Below, one piece after another: positions 45,838 through 55,266 of a DNA stretch of 64,000 nucleotides. Made by a program: the position numbers and the translations under genes. Within the stretch, counting starts at the first letter, position 1. Each line of letters begins with the position of its first letter. The notes under the pieces were generated by a model, which worked only from the letters and a program-made list of their open reading frames with translations, ran no database searches and was not told the origin of the DNA. Source of the DNA: Candidatus Sedimenticola sp. (ex Thyasira tokunagai) (lineage in GTDB: Bacteria > Pseudomonadota > Gammaproteobacteria > Chromatiales > Chromatiaceae); assembly GCA_037318855.1 (NCBI GenBank), contig CP134874.1, positions 1,860,598 through 1,924,597 on the forward strand, written 5' to 3'.

Positions 45838-47088
45838 ATGTCAAAAGATTGTCTGAATCAGGTGCTGTTTCACCCCGATAGCCGTGTAGGTCCAGACCTG
45901 AGTGCCTGGCTGAAAGGTTTCGGTGGTGAAGGGCTGGTGAATGCGCTGGGAAATCTCGATGCAATCACCCCTGAAATTAAGCGTGCCGGTCTACTGGGGC
46001 TTGGTGGCAGCGGTTTTCCCACCTACTTCAAATGGGAGAAGGTGGCGGCTCAGGAGAGCCAGGAAAAATACCTGATCTGTAACGGCAACGAGGATGAGCC
46101 GGGTACTTTCAAGGATCGCGTTCTGTTGGAGGAGACCCCCCATCAGGTGATCGAGGGCGCCACCATTACTGCCCTTGCCACAGGGATCAACCGGATTGTC
46201 TTCTATATCAATCCGCACATGACCAAACCGCTGGAGAGTATGCGTCAGGCGGTGGCACAGTGGGAGGAGTCAGAGCTTTTCTTTACCGCCTCGAAGAAAC
46301 TAGAGCAGCCACTCAGCTATCACATCGTTCCCAGTTCCGGTCACTATATTGGTGGTGAAGAGACTGCTGCGATTGAGTCGGTTGAGGGTAAGTTTCCCTT
46401 TCCTCGCGGCAAGCCGCCGTATCCTGCCGAGTCGGGTGTCCATGGGCAGCCGACCCTTATTAACAATATCGAAACCCTGGCCAATGTCTCCCATATCGTC
46501 CGTAACGGTGCTGAATGGTATCAGGGGCTGGGGCTTGGTGAAGCCAACGGCACTAAGATCTACTGTCTCAGCGGTGATGTCCTTAGACCCGGAACCTACG
46601 AACTGCCCATGGGGACGCCGTTGTCGGAGCTGATCAATGTCTACGGCGAAGGGATGCTGGTGGGGAAAAAGCTGAAAGCGGTCTTTACTGGGGGACCCTC
46701 CAATACCATCCTTACCCCCAAGGATCTGGATGTTCCTCTCGATTTCGACTCGGTGAAAGCACGTCGCTCGGCACTGGGTACAGGAGCCATGATCGTGGTC
46801 TCCCAGGGTACCGGCATTGTTAAACGGGTGGCGGAGTATGTTGACTTCTTTGCCTCCTCCTCCTGTGGTCAGTGTCCCCCCTGCAAGACGGGCACCTATT
46901 ACGCCTCCCAGCTGTTGGGAAAGATTGACACCGGGCAGGGCACCCGGGCGGATCTGGATACGTTGATCAACCTCTGTAAAATTTTGCCGGGTGCGGGCAG
47001 ATGCCACTTGTTGGATGGTGCCATCAAGGTTATCGATAGTTCGCTCTATCACTTCATGGGCGAGTATGAGCAGTCGTTGAGAAACTGA
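45838..47088 (+). CDS. NuoF-like NADH-oxidising FMN/4Fe-4S subunit
   Basis: This 416-aa protein matches the 51-kDa NADH subunit of complex I. The FMN loop is GLGGSGFPTYFKW, the NADH-binding part ICNGNEDEPGTFKDR and GGEETAAIESVEGK, the SLBB part ELINVYGEGM, and the N3-type [4Fe-4S] motif Cys343-x2-Cys346-x2-Cys349...Cys389. No nuoE or other complex I gene is here. It follows the flavoprotein by 3 bp and ends the operon. It would feed NADH electrons into the FeS protein and the FAD subunit, giving a soluble NADH:fumarate reductase without membrane subunits. Confidence 0.85.
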   Translation: MSKDCLNQVLFHPDSRVGPDLSAWLKGFGGEGLVNALGNLDAITPEIKRAGLLGLGGSGFPTYFKWEKVAAQESQEKYLICNGNEDEPGTFKDRVLLEETPHQVIEGATITALATGINRIVFYINPHMTKPLESMRQAVAQWEESELFFTASKKLEQPLSYHIVPSSGHYIGGEETAAIESVEGKFPFPRGKPPYPAESGVHGQPTLINNIETLANVSHIVRNGAEWYQGLGLGEANGTKIYCLSGDVLRPGTYELPMGTPLSELINVYGEGMLVGKKLKAVFTGGPSNTILTPKDLDVPLDFDSVKARRSALGTGAMIVVSQGTGIVKRVAEYVDFFASSSCGQCPPCKTGTYYASQLLGKIDTGQGTRADLDTLINLCKILPGAGRCHLLDGAIKVIDSSLYHFMGEYEQSLRN

Positions 47089-47162
47089 ACAGGTAGCTCA
47101 ACAGTCAGTAAATTCGCATCCTTGCCGGCTGCCGTTGCCATGGAATACGCTGTGCAAGCACC

Positions 47163-47192
47163 TGGACCTTCTCCCTCCAGTCAGGGAGAAGG
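47163..47192. repeat. CCTTCTCCCT...AGGGAGAAGG hairpin behind the NuoF-like gene
   Basis: A stem of 9-10 bp about 75 bp past the stop. It shares the CTTCTCCC module with other repeats in the window and could help end the transcript. Confidence 0.5.
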
Positions 47193-47206
47193 TAAATTAA
47201 ATTAAG

Positions 47207-47353
47207 TGGCTATGCACAATAGTCCTGAAGCACTATCTTTATAGAAAAAAGTGCATCTGTAGGAGCGAATTTATTCGCGATCAGGCGACCGGGCATCTTC
47301 TTCGCGAACAAATTCGCCCCTACACCCGGTTCCCGGATTATTGTGCACAGCTA
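47207..47353. repeat. Composite REP element with outer inverted ends
   Basis: Outer arms (TGGCTATGCACAATAGTCC at 47207 and its near complement ending 47353) enclose a REP pair: TGTAGGAGCGAATTTATTCG (47258) and CGAATTTGTTCGCG-type arm to 47324. The core is the TGTAGGAGCG family seen at 15536 and 25088. Confidence 0.7.
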
Positions 47354-47878
47354 TTTCAAATTAACTCTAGTTAATATAGCGCTGCGCTCATCTCTCATGG
47401 TGTGTGGTGTTGAGCGTCTGATAACTGACAACTGATTTCTTAATAGTTGTGAAAGTTGCTCTCCCATAGCTCCACTCTCTATCTCACCAATCCTTTATCG
47501 GACCAAAATCCGGAAATTTTGAACTCCAATGCTATTATTTAGCTAGGTTCTGGGGCTCAGGGAAGCTCTGAACAAGTCAGGGGTATAGCATTGGTTATCT
47601 GTTTTTTGTGGCAAAGAATTTTTTTACTTTCGCTGCCAGCCATGGAGAGCGAAGCGAAGGCTGGTAATCCCCGGTAGCCGTGAGGCCGCACTGCTTACCC
47701 GTCGTGCGCGTAGCGCGCCAGAGGGGAAGCAAAGTAGGCATCCGAACACGGCGTCCAGTCACTGGGAACTGACTGCGAAGCGGTAACGAGCTTGCGATGT
47801 TATCGCGTAGCGGTTAGTGACCAGGACGGCCGGGGCACTAATAGGCTGTCGAAGATTGAGTGCAAAAGGGGGACTTGG
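47354..47878 (+). other. Intergenic region dense in inverted repeats (possible structured RNA or repeat)
   Basis: These 525 bases have no gene. From about 47635 to 47830 several stems are visible: CCAGCC/GGCTGG, GGTAA/TTACC around a CCGGTAGCCG core, and CCAGTCACT pairing with AGTGACCAGG around a second stem (GCGAAGCGGTAAC and GTTATCGC). It ends directly before the PhnD-like gene. I know no RNA family for it. Confidence 0.4.
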
Positions 47879-48820
47879 ATGTCCCGTTTTGCATCACGAA
47901 ATCGAAGACTCGCTTATTCGACGGTCGTTGGTCGTACACGCCTCTCCAGTATTCTCTCCATTCTCCTACTGCTCTCCCTCTGCTTTCCTCTGTCATCGAT
48001 AGCGGTATCGGCTGAAACCTCCAACGGCGCAGCTACTCCCGGCCAGACCCTCTCATTCGGGGTGTATGCGCATATCCGCTCCACAGAGATGATAAAGAAG
48101 ATGCGTCCGTTCCAGGAGTATATGGAACGGAAGCTTGCCCGCAAGGGAGTTCCTCTCAAGATCAGGATGAGGATCTTTCCCACCTATAACGACGCGATCC
48201 ATGCATTGGTGGAAGGGCGGGTGGACTTTGTCCGTTTCGGTCCGGTCAGCTATGTTCTGGCCAAGCAGAAGAACCCGAGGATTCATCTGCTGGCGATGGA
48301 GAGCAACAATGGTAAAAAGTGGTTCAGTGGGGTGATCTCGGTGCCTTTGGATTCTCCCATTCGATCTCTTGATGATCTGAAAGGTAAACGCTTCGCCTTT
48401 GGCAGCAGGAGTTCCACCACCGGCCGTTATCTCGCTCAGGCTGCCTTGGTGAAGGCAGGCATCCGGGCCGAAAACCTTGCCGGTCACGCTTATCTGGGGC
48501 GACATGACAAGGTGGCATTTGCAGTGGCTTCAAAAAGCTACGATGCGGGCGCCACCAATGAAAACACCTACAACAAGTACGCTGAAAAGAAGGGGCTGCG
48601 CAAAATAGTTGAATTCCCCTGTGTCACTAAACCCTGGGTGGCCCGCGAAGACCTTGATGAGTCGATTCTTTCCGCTCTGGGCTCGGCTCTGTTGACGCTG
48701 GATGACGAGGCGTTCTTGAAGACGATCAAACGTAGTGGATTACTGCCGGCTGAGGATGCCGATTATGATCTGATCAGGGAGGGGATGGAGACCGCCAAGC
48801 GGTTTTACTCGAAGCCATGA
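47879..48820 (+). CDS. PhnD-like periplasmic phosphate/phosphite/phosphonate-binding protein
   Basis: ATG 47879 (AAGGGGG upstream) gives a signal peptide with hydrophobic core around residues 25-43 ([16 protein letters not shown]). The mature 270 residues show the PhnD fold: [69 protein letters not shown] and GAGATNEN-like AGATNENTY. No ABC permease or ATPase is present. Instead the gene overlaps the next kinase by 4 bp. So the binding protein is likely the ligand sensor of that kinase rather than a transport subunit. Confidence 0.88.
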   Translation: MSRFASRNRRLAYSTVVGRTRLSSILSILLLLSLCFPLSSIAVSAETSNGAATPGQTLSFGVYAHIRSTEMIKKMRPFQEYMERKLARKGVPLKIRMRIFPTYNDAIHALVEGRVDFVRFGPVSYVLAKQKNPRIHLLAMESNNGKKWFSGVISVPLDSPIRSLDDLKGKRFAFGSRSSTTGRYLAQAALVKAGIRAENLAGHAYLGRHDKVAFAVASKSYDAGATNENTYNKYAEKKGLRKIVEFPCVTKPWVAREDLDESILSALGSALLTLDDEAFLKTIKRSGLLPAEDADYDLIREGMETAKRFYSKP

Positions 48821-51162
48821 GCCTCTCACTCAAGATTCTTTCGATTATCCTTGCAGTATTGGTTTTTCTACTCTCTCTCTTTGGCTGGTTTTCTGTATCC
48901 AATGAGCAGCAGGGTCTTAGGAACCTGTTGGATAAACAGGGAAACGCTCTGGCACAGGTGGTTGCGGCTTTTAGTATTGAGAGCCTGTTGATGGAGGATT
49001 ATCCGGTACTTGAGACGGTCCTTGAAACCATCGGAAGTCAAAACCCAAACGCCCTCTCCATGGAAGTGGTGCATAAAGAGCGGGTGGTTGCAGCCTATCA
49101 TGCGGGGCGAGGCGAAAGTGGATCCAGGTTTCAGGCTGAGATCATTGTTCCCGCAGCAGACGGCACGTCCGGCACAAAGCTTGGGGAGGTACATCTTATC
49201 CTCTCGAATCGTGATGGCACGATGCATTTGGCTAGCAGGAAGCGGGATGTTCGCAATTCATTTGTGTTGATCACCTTTGTGCTGGGCTTTGTACTTATAG
49301 TGATTTTGCGTAGAACGGTATTGAAGCCTGTAGAAGGGTTGACTGACTACGCGGAGCGGATTGCATCGAATCGGATATTGCTTGGTGACTCAATCCATGA
49401 GTCACCCGTTGATACTGAACAGGTGACAGATTCCGCTCATCCGAAAAGTATCTTTCATCATTTGGAACACGATGAAATCGATCGTTTGAAAAAGAGTCTG
49501 GAGTCCATGCACTTGGCCGTGGACAAGAAAGAGGAGCAGCTGCGCTGGCACAATAAGAATCTGGAACTGTTGGTCTATGAACGTACCAGCGAGTTGTTGG
49601 AGGCAAAGGAGAAAGCGGAGGCATCGGATCAGGCCAAGAGCCGGTTTCTTGCCAATATGAGCCATGAGATTCGGACACCGATGAATGGGGTGCTGGGATT
49701 TACCCGACTACTCTCGCGTACCTCTCTCACAGAGCAACAGGATGAGTACATTCGTACCATTTCAGCTTCGGCTGAGAATCTCCAGGTGATCATTGATGAG
49801 ATCCTTGATTACTCCAAGATCGAGGCCGGCTACATGGTGTTTGAGGAGCAGCCATTTGATCTGTTGGAGGTTATCGATGCCACAGTGGCAATGTTTGCGC
49901 CCAGAGCACTGGATAAGGGACTTGAGCTGGTGCACGGAATTCATAAGGATGTGGGGTCGAGGTGGATTGGGGATCGGGTACGACTCCGGCAAGTGATATC
50001 CAATCTGCTGGATAACGCCATCAAGTTCACTGAACGCGGCATGGCATCCCTCTGGGTGGAAGCTGATACCGATGATGTTGATAAAGGCGGGATCCGTTTC
50101 ATCGTCAAGGACAGCGGTATCGGTATCGATACCGCATTACGGGAACAGATGTTTAGGCCATTTTCTCAGGGTGACAGCAGTATGACTCGCCGCTTTGGCG
50201 GTACGGGTTTGGGTTTAGCCATCTCCAGCCAGTTGGTGAAGGGGATGGGCGGTACCATCGGTGTGGAGAGTACAGAGGGGGAGGGGGCGCTGTTCTGGTT
50301 TACGGTTAGGCTGGAGCATCAGACAACCACGGAAGCCAATGAATATACGGACAAGTTATTTCAGGGAACTAATGCGTGGTTATATGACCACAACCCCATC
50401 GGCAGTCAGACAATGAGTCATCTCCTTCAGCGGATGGGGATCGCCGTGCAGGTGTTGGAGCAAGCGGTGATTCCCGAGAAACATGAAGCGGAGTTTGGAT
50501 TACTGCTGGTGAATGACGGCGGATGTGCGGAAGAGCAGGAGAGGATTAAGACGCTTTTGATCTCACTCGAGAAGAGTGAACGAATAGAGACAGTACTTTT
50601 TACCAATCGTCCAGATGAGAGTATCGCCTCCCATGGAGGATTCAAAGCATCATTGACTCTACCAAGGGTAATCGGCTTTTACCCACTTAAAAAGGTATTG
50701 ATGGATCTATTGCAGGAGTGCTCTACAGATGGGCCGTCTCAGACGGTGTCGGTCATCTCTTCCACACAATCTGCACCGCGATATGAGGGGGTCAATATTC
50801 TGATCGTAGATGACAATAACATTAATCGGATGTTGACCAGGACCATTCTCTCAGAGCAGGGTGCTGAAATTGTTGAGGCGGAAAGCGGTCAACAGGCCAT
50901 TGACGAGACGAGGGAACGGCGCTTCGATCTGATCCTGATGGATATACAGATGCCGAATATGAGCGGGTCAGAGGCGGCCAGGAGAATTCGTCAACAAGAG
51001 CAGGGATATCGCACTCCCATTGTGGCGCTGACAGCCCACGCTATGCCGGAAGAGCGTGAGCAATTTCTGAATGAGGGACTGGATGCCTGTGTGATCAAGC
51101 CGGTTGATGAGCAGGCGTTGAATGATATTCTGAAGCGTTATTGCGGAGTCTCTCAGGAATAG
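48817..51162 (+). CDS. Hybrid sensor histidine kinase (HisKA-HATPase-REC)
   Basis: The 781-aa kinase overlaps the PhnD-like gene (ATGA). Two membrane helices (about residues 4-25 and 149-166) enclose a 120-residue periplasmic domain. A HAMP-like linker and coiled coil (about 235-270) lead to His283 in [15 protein letters not shown], HATPase boxes ([26 protein letters not shown]) and a REC-like stretch without clear aspartate (about 510-630). A complete REC domain follows with Asp709 ([12 protein letters not shown]). No Hpt domain is present, so a partner must exist elsewhere. The periplasmic part presumably reads the state of the PhnD-like protein. Confidence 0.88.
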   Translation: MSLSLKILSIILAVLVFLLSLFGWFSVSNEQQGLRNLLDKQGNALAQVVAAFSIESLLMEDYPVLETVLETIGSQNPNALSMEVVHKERVVAAYHAGRGESGSRFQAEIIVPAADGTSGTKLGEVHLILSNRDGTMHLASRKRDVRNSFVLITFVLGFVLIVILRRTVLKPVEGLTDYAERIASNRILLGDSIHESPVDTEQVTDSAHPKSIFHHLEHDEIDRLKKSLESMHLAVDKKEEQLRWHNKNLELLVYERTSELLEAKEKAEASDQAKSRFLANMSHEIRTPMNGVLGFTRLLSRTSLTEQQDEYIRTISASAENLQVIIDEILDYSKIEAGYMVFEEQPFDLLEVIDATVAMFAPRALDKGLELVHGIHKDVGSRWIGDRVRLRQVISNLLDNAIKFTERGMASLWVEADTDDVDKGGIRFIVKDSGIGIDTALREQMFRPFSQGDSSMTRRFGGTGLGLAISSQLVKGMGGTIGVESTEGEGALFWFTVRLEHQTTTEANEYTDKLFQGTNAWLYDHNPIGSQTMSHLLQRMGIAVQVLEQAVIPEKHEAEFGLLLVNDGGCAEEQERIKTLLISLEKSERIETVLFTNRPDESIASHGGFKASLTLPRVIGFYPLKKVLMDLLQECSTDGPSQTVSVISSTQSAPRYEGVNILIVDDNNINRMLTRTILSEQGAEIVEAESGQQAIDETRERRFDLILMDIQMPNMSGSEAARRIRQQEQGYRTPIVALTAHAMPEEREQFLNEGLDACVIKPVDEQALNDILKRYCGVSQE

Positions 51163-51232
51163 TGGATCCACTTTCTGTGGTTAGGGTGTCAAGCCGAGTC
51201 GGAGTGAAGATCATTTTAGTGGTAACTATGTC

Positions 51233-51622
51233 TCAGTAAGTCAGCGATGGGTATTCCTGGGGGATAGAATTACCGTCTTCTTCCCAAACAAGAATAAAGT
51301 TACCGTTACTTACCCCCGCTATAGCAGGCTCATAGGCGTCTCTGTTATTACTGATCTGTATCGGTGAGCTGAAGGAGCTACTCTCTACTGATTTGATGGC
51401 GTAGTAGATTTGGGGCTTACCACTGCGGTTATCTTCCCAGGTGACTGCCACCTGATCACCGGAAAGAGCAACGCTTCTACGTCCGGCAGAATCGAGATGA
51501 TGAAAGCGACCGGGCAGTGGTTTTTCGGTAACAGCGATCTTTTCAGAGAACTGCCATTGGGGAGCCGCCTGCAACGGCAGTGGTAACAGTAACAGCGGTA
51601 TCAGGAGGGTTGCGCATCTCAT
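51233..51622 (-). pseudogene. N-terminal piece of a sialidase-like beta-propeller protein
   Basis: A signal peptide (LLIPLLLLPLPLQAA) is followed by two propeller-like blades with Asp-box-like GDQVAVTWEDNRSGKPQIYY and NGNFILVWEEDG. The frame stops at 129 aa, far short of a full propeller, and the downstream DNA does not continue the family. It overlaps the upstream thioredoxin fragment by 4 bp (ATGA), so both once formed an operon. It is probably a truncated gene; a small secreted protein cannot be excluded. Confidence 0.55.
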
Positions 51623-51846
51623 TGGACTGCTTTATATGCTTTAAAACTGGTTGTTTTATGGTGGCCGCCATTGATGTAGTCGTCGTACTGCTCCATCCTT
51701 TCAATAGTTCTGAAGCCTGCGAAATTGAGCAGTTCCATCTCATCCGGGTTTTTAAAAATAAAGGTAGGTGTACCGAGAATTCTTGAGCGGGTGGCAAACT
51801 GCATATCGGTGATACGCTCACCATTTGGCGGGGTGATGCGGTTCGT
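51619..51846 (-). pseudogene. C-terminal fragment of a thioredoxin-fold protein
   Basis: The frame reads ITPPNGERITDMQFATRS, RILGTPTFIFKNPDE (cis-proline loop GTPTF) and FRTIERMEQYDDYI, as in SoxW/DsbC-like thioredoxins. A stop closes the frame at about 51847 and the CxxC half is missing. It sits before the truncated propeller gene. Confidence 0.6.
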
Positions 51847-51939
51847 TCACGATCATGTTGATAAAGCACTTGGGCCACATGTAAGTTATCATTGATAGGC
51901 TGTAATAAAATAGTGGCAACCAATCAGGGGGATATTGCC

Positions 51940-52704
51940 GTGAAAAAAGTGATCATCGGAGTCGTCGCACTCATTGTTTTGATAGGGGCTGCAATGCTCT
52001 TTTTTGTCGGTTCACTGGATTCAATTGTCCAGGCCGCCATCGAAGAGGTTGGCACTAAAACCACTAAAACTCAGGTAAAGGTCGATGGGGTCAGCATCAG
52101 TCTTGGTGATGCCCAAGGGGCGCTGAAGGGCCTTTCGGTGGCCAATCCTGCTGGATTTTCAAGTAACAAAGCGATCTCCCTTGGTCAGATTAAGGTTAAG
52201 CTGGATGCAGAAACGCTAACCTCAGACACCATAGTGATTAAGGAGGTTATGATAGACAAGCCGTCGGTTAACTATGAATTTGGCAAGGAAGGCAGTAATT
52301 TCGATGTGATAAAGAAGAATGTTGCCGGGGCGGGAGGCTCAAACACTTCTGAGTCATCCGAAAGTGCCGGCCCAAAGCTGATTATTGAAAATCTCTACAT
52401 CAATGACGGTACTATCGCGGTGACATCTGCATTGACGGGGGATAAACCTCTGAGTGCACCACTGCCTAAGATTCACCTCAAGGATATCGGTAAGAAGAGT
52501 GGTGGTGCTTCTGCTGAAGAGGTGGCGCAGCAGGTGATCTCCAGTCTTACCAAGGGAGTAGGCTCTGCTGTCGGTAAATTGGATCTGGGTAAGCTGAAAG
52601 ATGTCGGTGCCGCTCTGAAAGAGAAGGCCGGTGGCTCTACTGAAAAGGTTAAAGAGAGTCTGGGTGGGGCGGGTGACAAGTTGAAAGGGCTATTCGGTAA
52701 ATAG
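51940..52704 (+). CDS. AsmA-like/DUF748-related membrane-anchored protein
   Basis: GTG 51940 has AGGGGG upstream and starts a 254-aa protein. One N-terminal helix (residues 4-25) anchors it; the rest faces the periplasm. Motifs such as VKVDGVSISLGDAQGALKGL, SVANPAGFSSNKAISLG and EVMIDKPSVNYEF fit the AsmA/DUF748 type of repeat. The last 60 residues are Gly/Ala/Lys-rich amphipathic helices (LGKLKDVGAALKEKAGG). It is alone on its strand. AsmA relatives act in lipid transport at the envelope; here that is only a suggestion. Confidence 0.7.
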   Translation: MKKVIIGVVALIVLIGAAMLFFVGSLDSIVQAAIEEVGTKTTKTQVKVDGVSISLGDAQGALKGLSVANPAGFSSNKAISLGQIKVKLDAETLTSDTIVIKEVMIDKPSVNYEFGKEGSNFDVIKKNVAGAGGSNTSESSESAGPKLIIENLYINDGTIAVTSALTGDKPLSAPLPKIHLKDIGKKSGGASAEEVAQQVISSLTKGVGSAVGKLDLGKLKDVGAALKEKAGGSTEKVKESLGGAGDKLKGLFGK

Positions 52705-52779
52705 CGCCTATCTGGAAATGCACGAGATAAGGGGTAAGTAAGCCGGCTCGGACAAATTATTCGAGCCGGCTGAAGCATA

Positions 52780-53994
52780 CTAATAAGCTGGAGTTTCGCT
52801 ACGATACTCCAGTCCCTTTTTTTCCGCCTGATCCTTGATGGCACTGAAGAGCTTGTAGTCCAGGGAGTCTTCCACACCCTCACTCTCCTCAACTTTCTCT
52901 TTGATAAAACCGCTACGCTTCTCTGATAGTGCCTGGATCTGCTGTTGAAGCTCTCTGCGCTGTTGTGCTTTTTTGGTGATAACCGCTTTTTGCTCCTCCG
53001 GGGCCATCGACCGCATGGGTTTGGGTAACATATCGGGATCAATACTCTCTATATCCACTTTGCCATCAGTAACATCATCAACCAGTTCCCCCTTGCCGAG
53101 AAAGTTTTTCCTGCCACTCTCAGATGCGTTGTAGGTCGCCCTGCGTGCCCGGGATGCCACGGACGCACCTGCATGGAGTTTTTCCGTAGCGGCAATTTTT
53201 CGCTGCTGTTTTACCTTCTCCTCGGCATTGCCGTAGTAGAGACGTGTCTCATCGAGCTTGGCTGAGAGGTTGGCCAGTTCACGGTCGAATGGCGTGGCGA
53301 CAGCGATGGCTCCACCATCCTGTTCGACCTGGAAGTAGCGACCATCACCCAGCTGCGCCATCTGCTGCCATTTTCGCGTGGTGGAACGGTTCTCTCCACA
53401 TTGAATAGCATTGACGAAAATACCTTTTGATTTGGCCTTGGTAATTGTTTCGGGGTACTTCACGTCATCCTGGTAATCCATGTGTGGAGGGGCATCGCCA
53501 ACCAGAAATAGCACCTTGTAGGTCTGCTGATCATCGCTCCAGGAGATTTTATTGACGGCGTCATCGAGGGCTTGATTGACACTCTCCGGGCCGTCACCCC
53601 CACCTGCAGCCTCGAAGTCCATCAGGGTGGCATACATTGAGTCGAGATCTTCCGACAGATCGCTGACGCGGGTGACATACTTGTCACCACGATCACGGTA
53701 GGCGACCAGCCCCATTCTGATATCGGGGGCGTTGTTGGCTGATGCCATATTGGAGGCGATGGACCAGATCTTCTCCTTGGCGGCATCGATCAGACCACCC
53801 ATACTGCCGGTGGTATCGAGTACAAATACCACCTCAATCGCAGCCTTCTCCTGGATGATCGGGAGGGTGACCGGTGCAATCGGCAGCTGCTGGGTTGTGG
53901 CGGTGACAGCATTGACGCTGCCAATATGTGGGAAGAGTGCCACCGTTGCCGTGGTGGCTGCAAAAAGTGCTACTGCAATCATTTTCTGTTTCAT
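52780..53994 (-). CDS. Secreted von Willebrand factor A (vWA) domain protein
   Basis: The 404-aa protein has a signal peptide (MIAVALFAATTATVALF) and a vWA domain from about residue 50. The MIDAS motif is DTTGSMGG (a DxTxS variant), with the downstream DFEAAGGGDGPESVNQAL and LVGDAPPHMD supplying further metal ligands. A basic coiled tail (about 330-390) follows with QRRELQQQIQALSEKRS. It is the last gene of the operon that starts with the PspA-like gene. The set suggests a membrane stress or protein-assembly role. Confidence 0.85.
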   Translation of the reverse strand: MKQKMIAVALFAATTATVALFPHIGSVNAVTATTQQLPIAPVTLPIIQEKAAIEVVFVLDTTGSMGGLIDAAKEKIWSIASNMASANNAPDIRMGLVAYRDRGDKYVTRVSDLSEDLDSMYATLMDFEAAGGGDGPESVNQALDDAVNKISWSDDQQTYKVLFLVGDAPPHMDYQDDVKYPETITKAKSKGIFVNAIQCGENRSTTRKWQQMAQLGDGRYFQVEQDGGAIAVATPFDRELANLSAKLDETRLYYGNAEEKVKQQRKIAATEKLHAGASVASRARRATYNASESGRKNFLGKGELVDDVTDGKVDIESIDPDMLPKPMRSMAPEEQKAVITKKAQQRRELQQQIQALSEKRSGFIKEKVEESEGVEDSLDYKLFSAIKDQAEKKGLEYRSETPAY

Positions 53995-54010
53995 TATCTT
54001 CTCCTGATAG

Positions 54011-54580
54011 TCAGTGGTTGGCCGAAAGCTTTCTTACGGCAGCCTGGGCAGCTTGGTGTGCCTGGTTAAAACGGTCTGTCTTGGTCTGGGTATGCCCGGT
54101 TGATGTGGTTTTTTCCTTCATGCTTGGCGGGATATAGACAAATAGTGCTTGGGTGAGAAAGAAGCTCCAGAGGGTTAGAGCAATACTCTGGGTCTGGATA
54201 AATACCCAATAGGCCGCCGCCAGTGCGAGTATGTTCAATCCAAGATCTGCCATGGTTGGGAGTAGGCTGCTATAGAAATAGAGGGAGCGTGTCAGCCAAA
54301 TCATGACTATCTGCAACAGCAGGTAGAGGGGCAGTTGTACCCCGCTGAACCAGGCAACCATACTTGCCGACAACCAGAGCGCAAGGGTGACGATGCGTCC
54401 GACCGATTGAGTGCTCCGTTTCAGCAAATAGACCAGATAGAGAGCGGTGCCAACCGTAACGAGCAGATAGAGAGTTGCTGCAACGGGAAGAATCGTATTG
54501 ATAAGGGTGAATAGTAGGGTGCCGGCCACTGCGGCTGTAACAGCAATAACTACCCCATCGGTAAATGTTGCCGTCTTCAT
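54011..54580 (-). CDS. Integral membrane protein of unknown function (psp-vWA operon)
   Basis: This 189-aa protein has five or six hydrophobic helices (for example GTLLFTLINTILPVAATLYL, LYLLLQIVMIWLTRSLYFY and ALTLWSFFLTQALFVYI). A soluble Lys/Gln/Ala-rich tail follows. It starts inside the last codons of the PspA-like gene (ATGA) and precedes the vWA gene by 16 bp. I know no family for it. It could be the membrane partner of the PspA-like protein. Confidence 0.75.
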   Translation of the reverse strand: MKTATFTDGVVIAVTAAVAGTLLFTLINTILPVAATLYLLVTVGTALYLVYLLKRSTQSVGRIVTLALWLSASMVAWFSGVQLPLYLLLQIVMIWLTRSLYFYSSLLPTMADLGLNILALAAAYWVFIQTQSIALTLWSFFLTQALFVYIPPSMKEKTTSTGHTQTKTDRFNQAHQAAQAAVRKLSANH

Positions 54581-55113
54581 GACTTGCTCCTTTTCTGTTT
54601 TTCGCGCAGAAGTGCTATTTCCACATCTGCTTTGTCGATGCTGAATTCGGTAGTATCGAAGAGGGTTTCATTAGCAGTGTGTTTGTTGCTCTCCGCCAGT
54701 AGATCCGCTTTCTGCCGCATACTCTCCAGCCGGCTACGGTTCTCCCTGATACCTGTATTGAGTTCTTCGAGTGAATGACCCAGGCTCTCCTCTCTTCTGT
54801 GAAGAAAGCCGACTGCCCTTTGCGACTCCAGTTTGCGCTTTATCAGGGCACGGGCCAGCTCTTCGTTGTCAGCCTCGAAACAGATATCCAGCTCCTCTTC
54901 TATACTGTTGAGAGACTGTTCGATGTTGTGCCTGCGCTGGAGCAACTGCTTCGTTTCATGGTCAAGTAGTTTGCTGCGCTGTTCATCTCGGTTGAGTTCA
55001 TCCTCCATCTCATGAACCGCGTGCCTGAGCAGCAACTCCGGCTCTTCGATGCGGTCGAGAACGGCGTGAAAATCGGCTTGAAAGAGCCGTGATACGCGAT
55101 TGATAAGGGCCAT
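54577..55113 (-). CDS. PspA/IM30-like coiled-coil protein
   Basis: The 178-aa protein starts MALINRVSRLFQADFHAVLD, typical of PspA, and is otherwise helical coiled coil (HEMEDELNRDEQRSKLL; ESQRAVGFLHRREESLGH). It is shorter than E. coli PspA (222 aa), ending after the third or fourth helix. PspA proteins bind damaged inner membrane. The operon with a membrane protein and a vWA protein differs from the classical pspABC. No PspF activator gene is near. Confidence 0.82.
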   Translation of the reverse strand: MALINRVSRLFQADFHAVLDRIEEPELLLRHAVHEMEDELNRDEQRSKLLDHETKQLLQRRHNIEQSLNSIEEELDICFEADNEELARALIKRKLESQRAVGFLHRREESLGHSLEELNTGIRENRSRLESMRQKADLLAESNKHTANETLFDTTEFSIDKADVEIALLREKQKRSKS

Positions 55114-55266
55114 CTGTCTACTCCTTTTTTCTCAATTGATCTGTTGGTATCTTCAGTCTAGGGGTGAGTATGGATCTGGAGTAGACAGGGTTTTGTAAAA
55201 GATGCTGCAGGAAAATTTACAAAAGATTTACATGCTGTGATCACGACATGCTGCTAGGCTTTGACT

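Noticed and set aside
52473..53042. 189-codon minus-strand frame across the end of the AsmA-like gene and the vWA gene
   Set aside because: It is out of frame with the vWA protein and antisense to the AsmA-like protein, with Arg/Ser/Pro-rich shadow composition.
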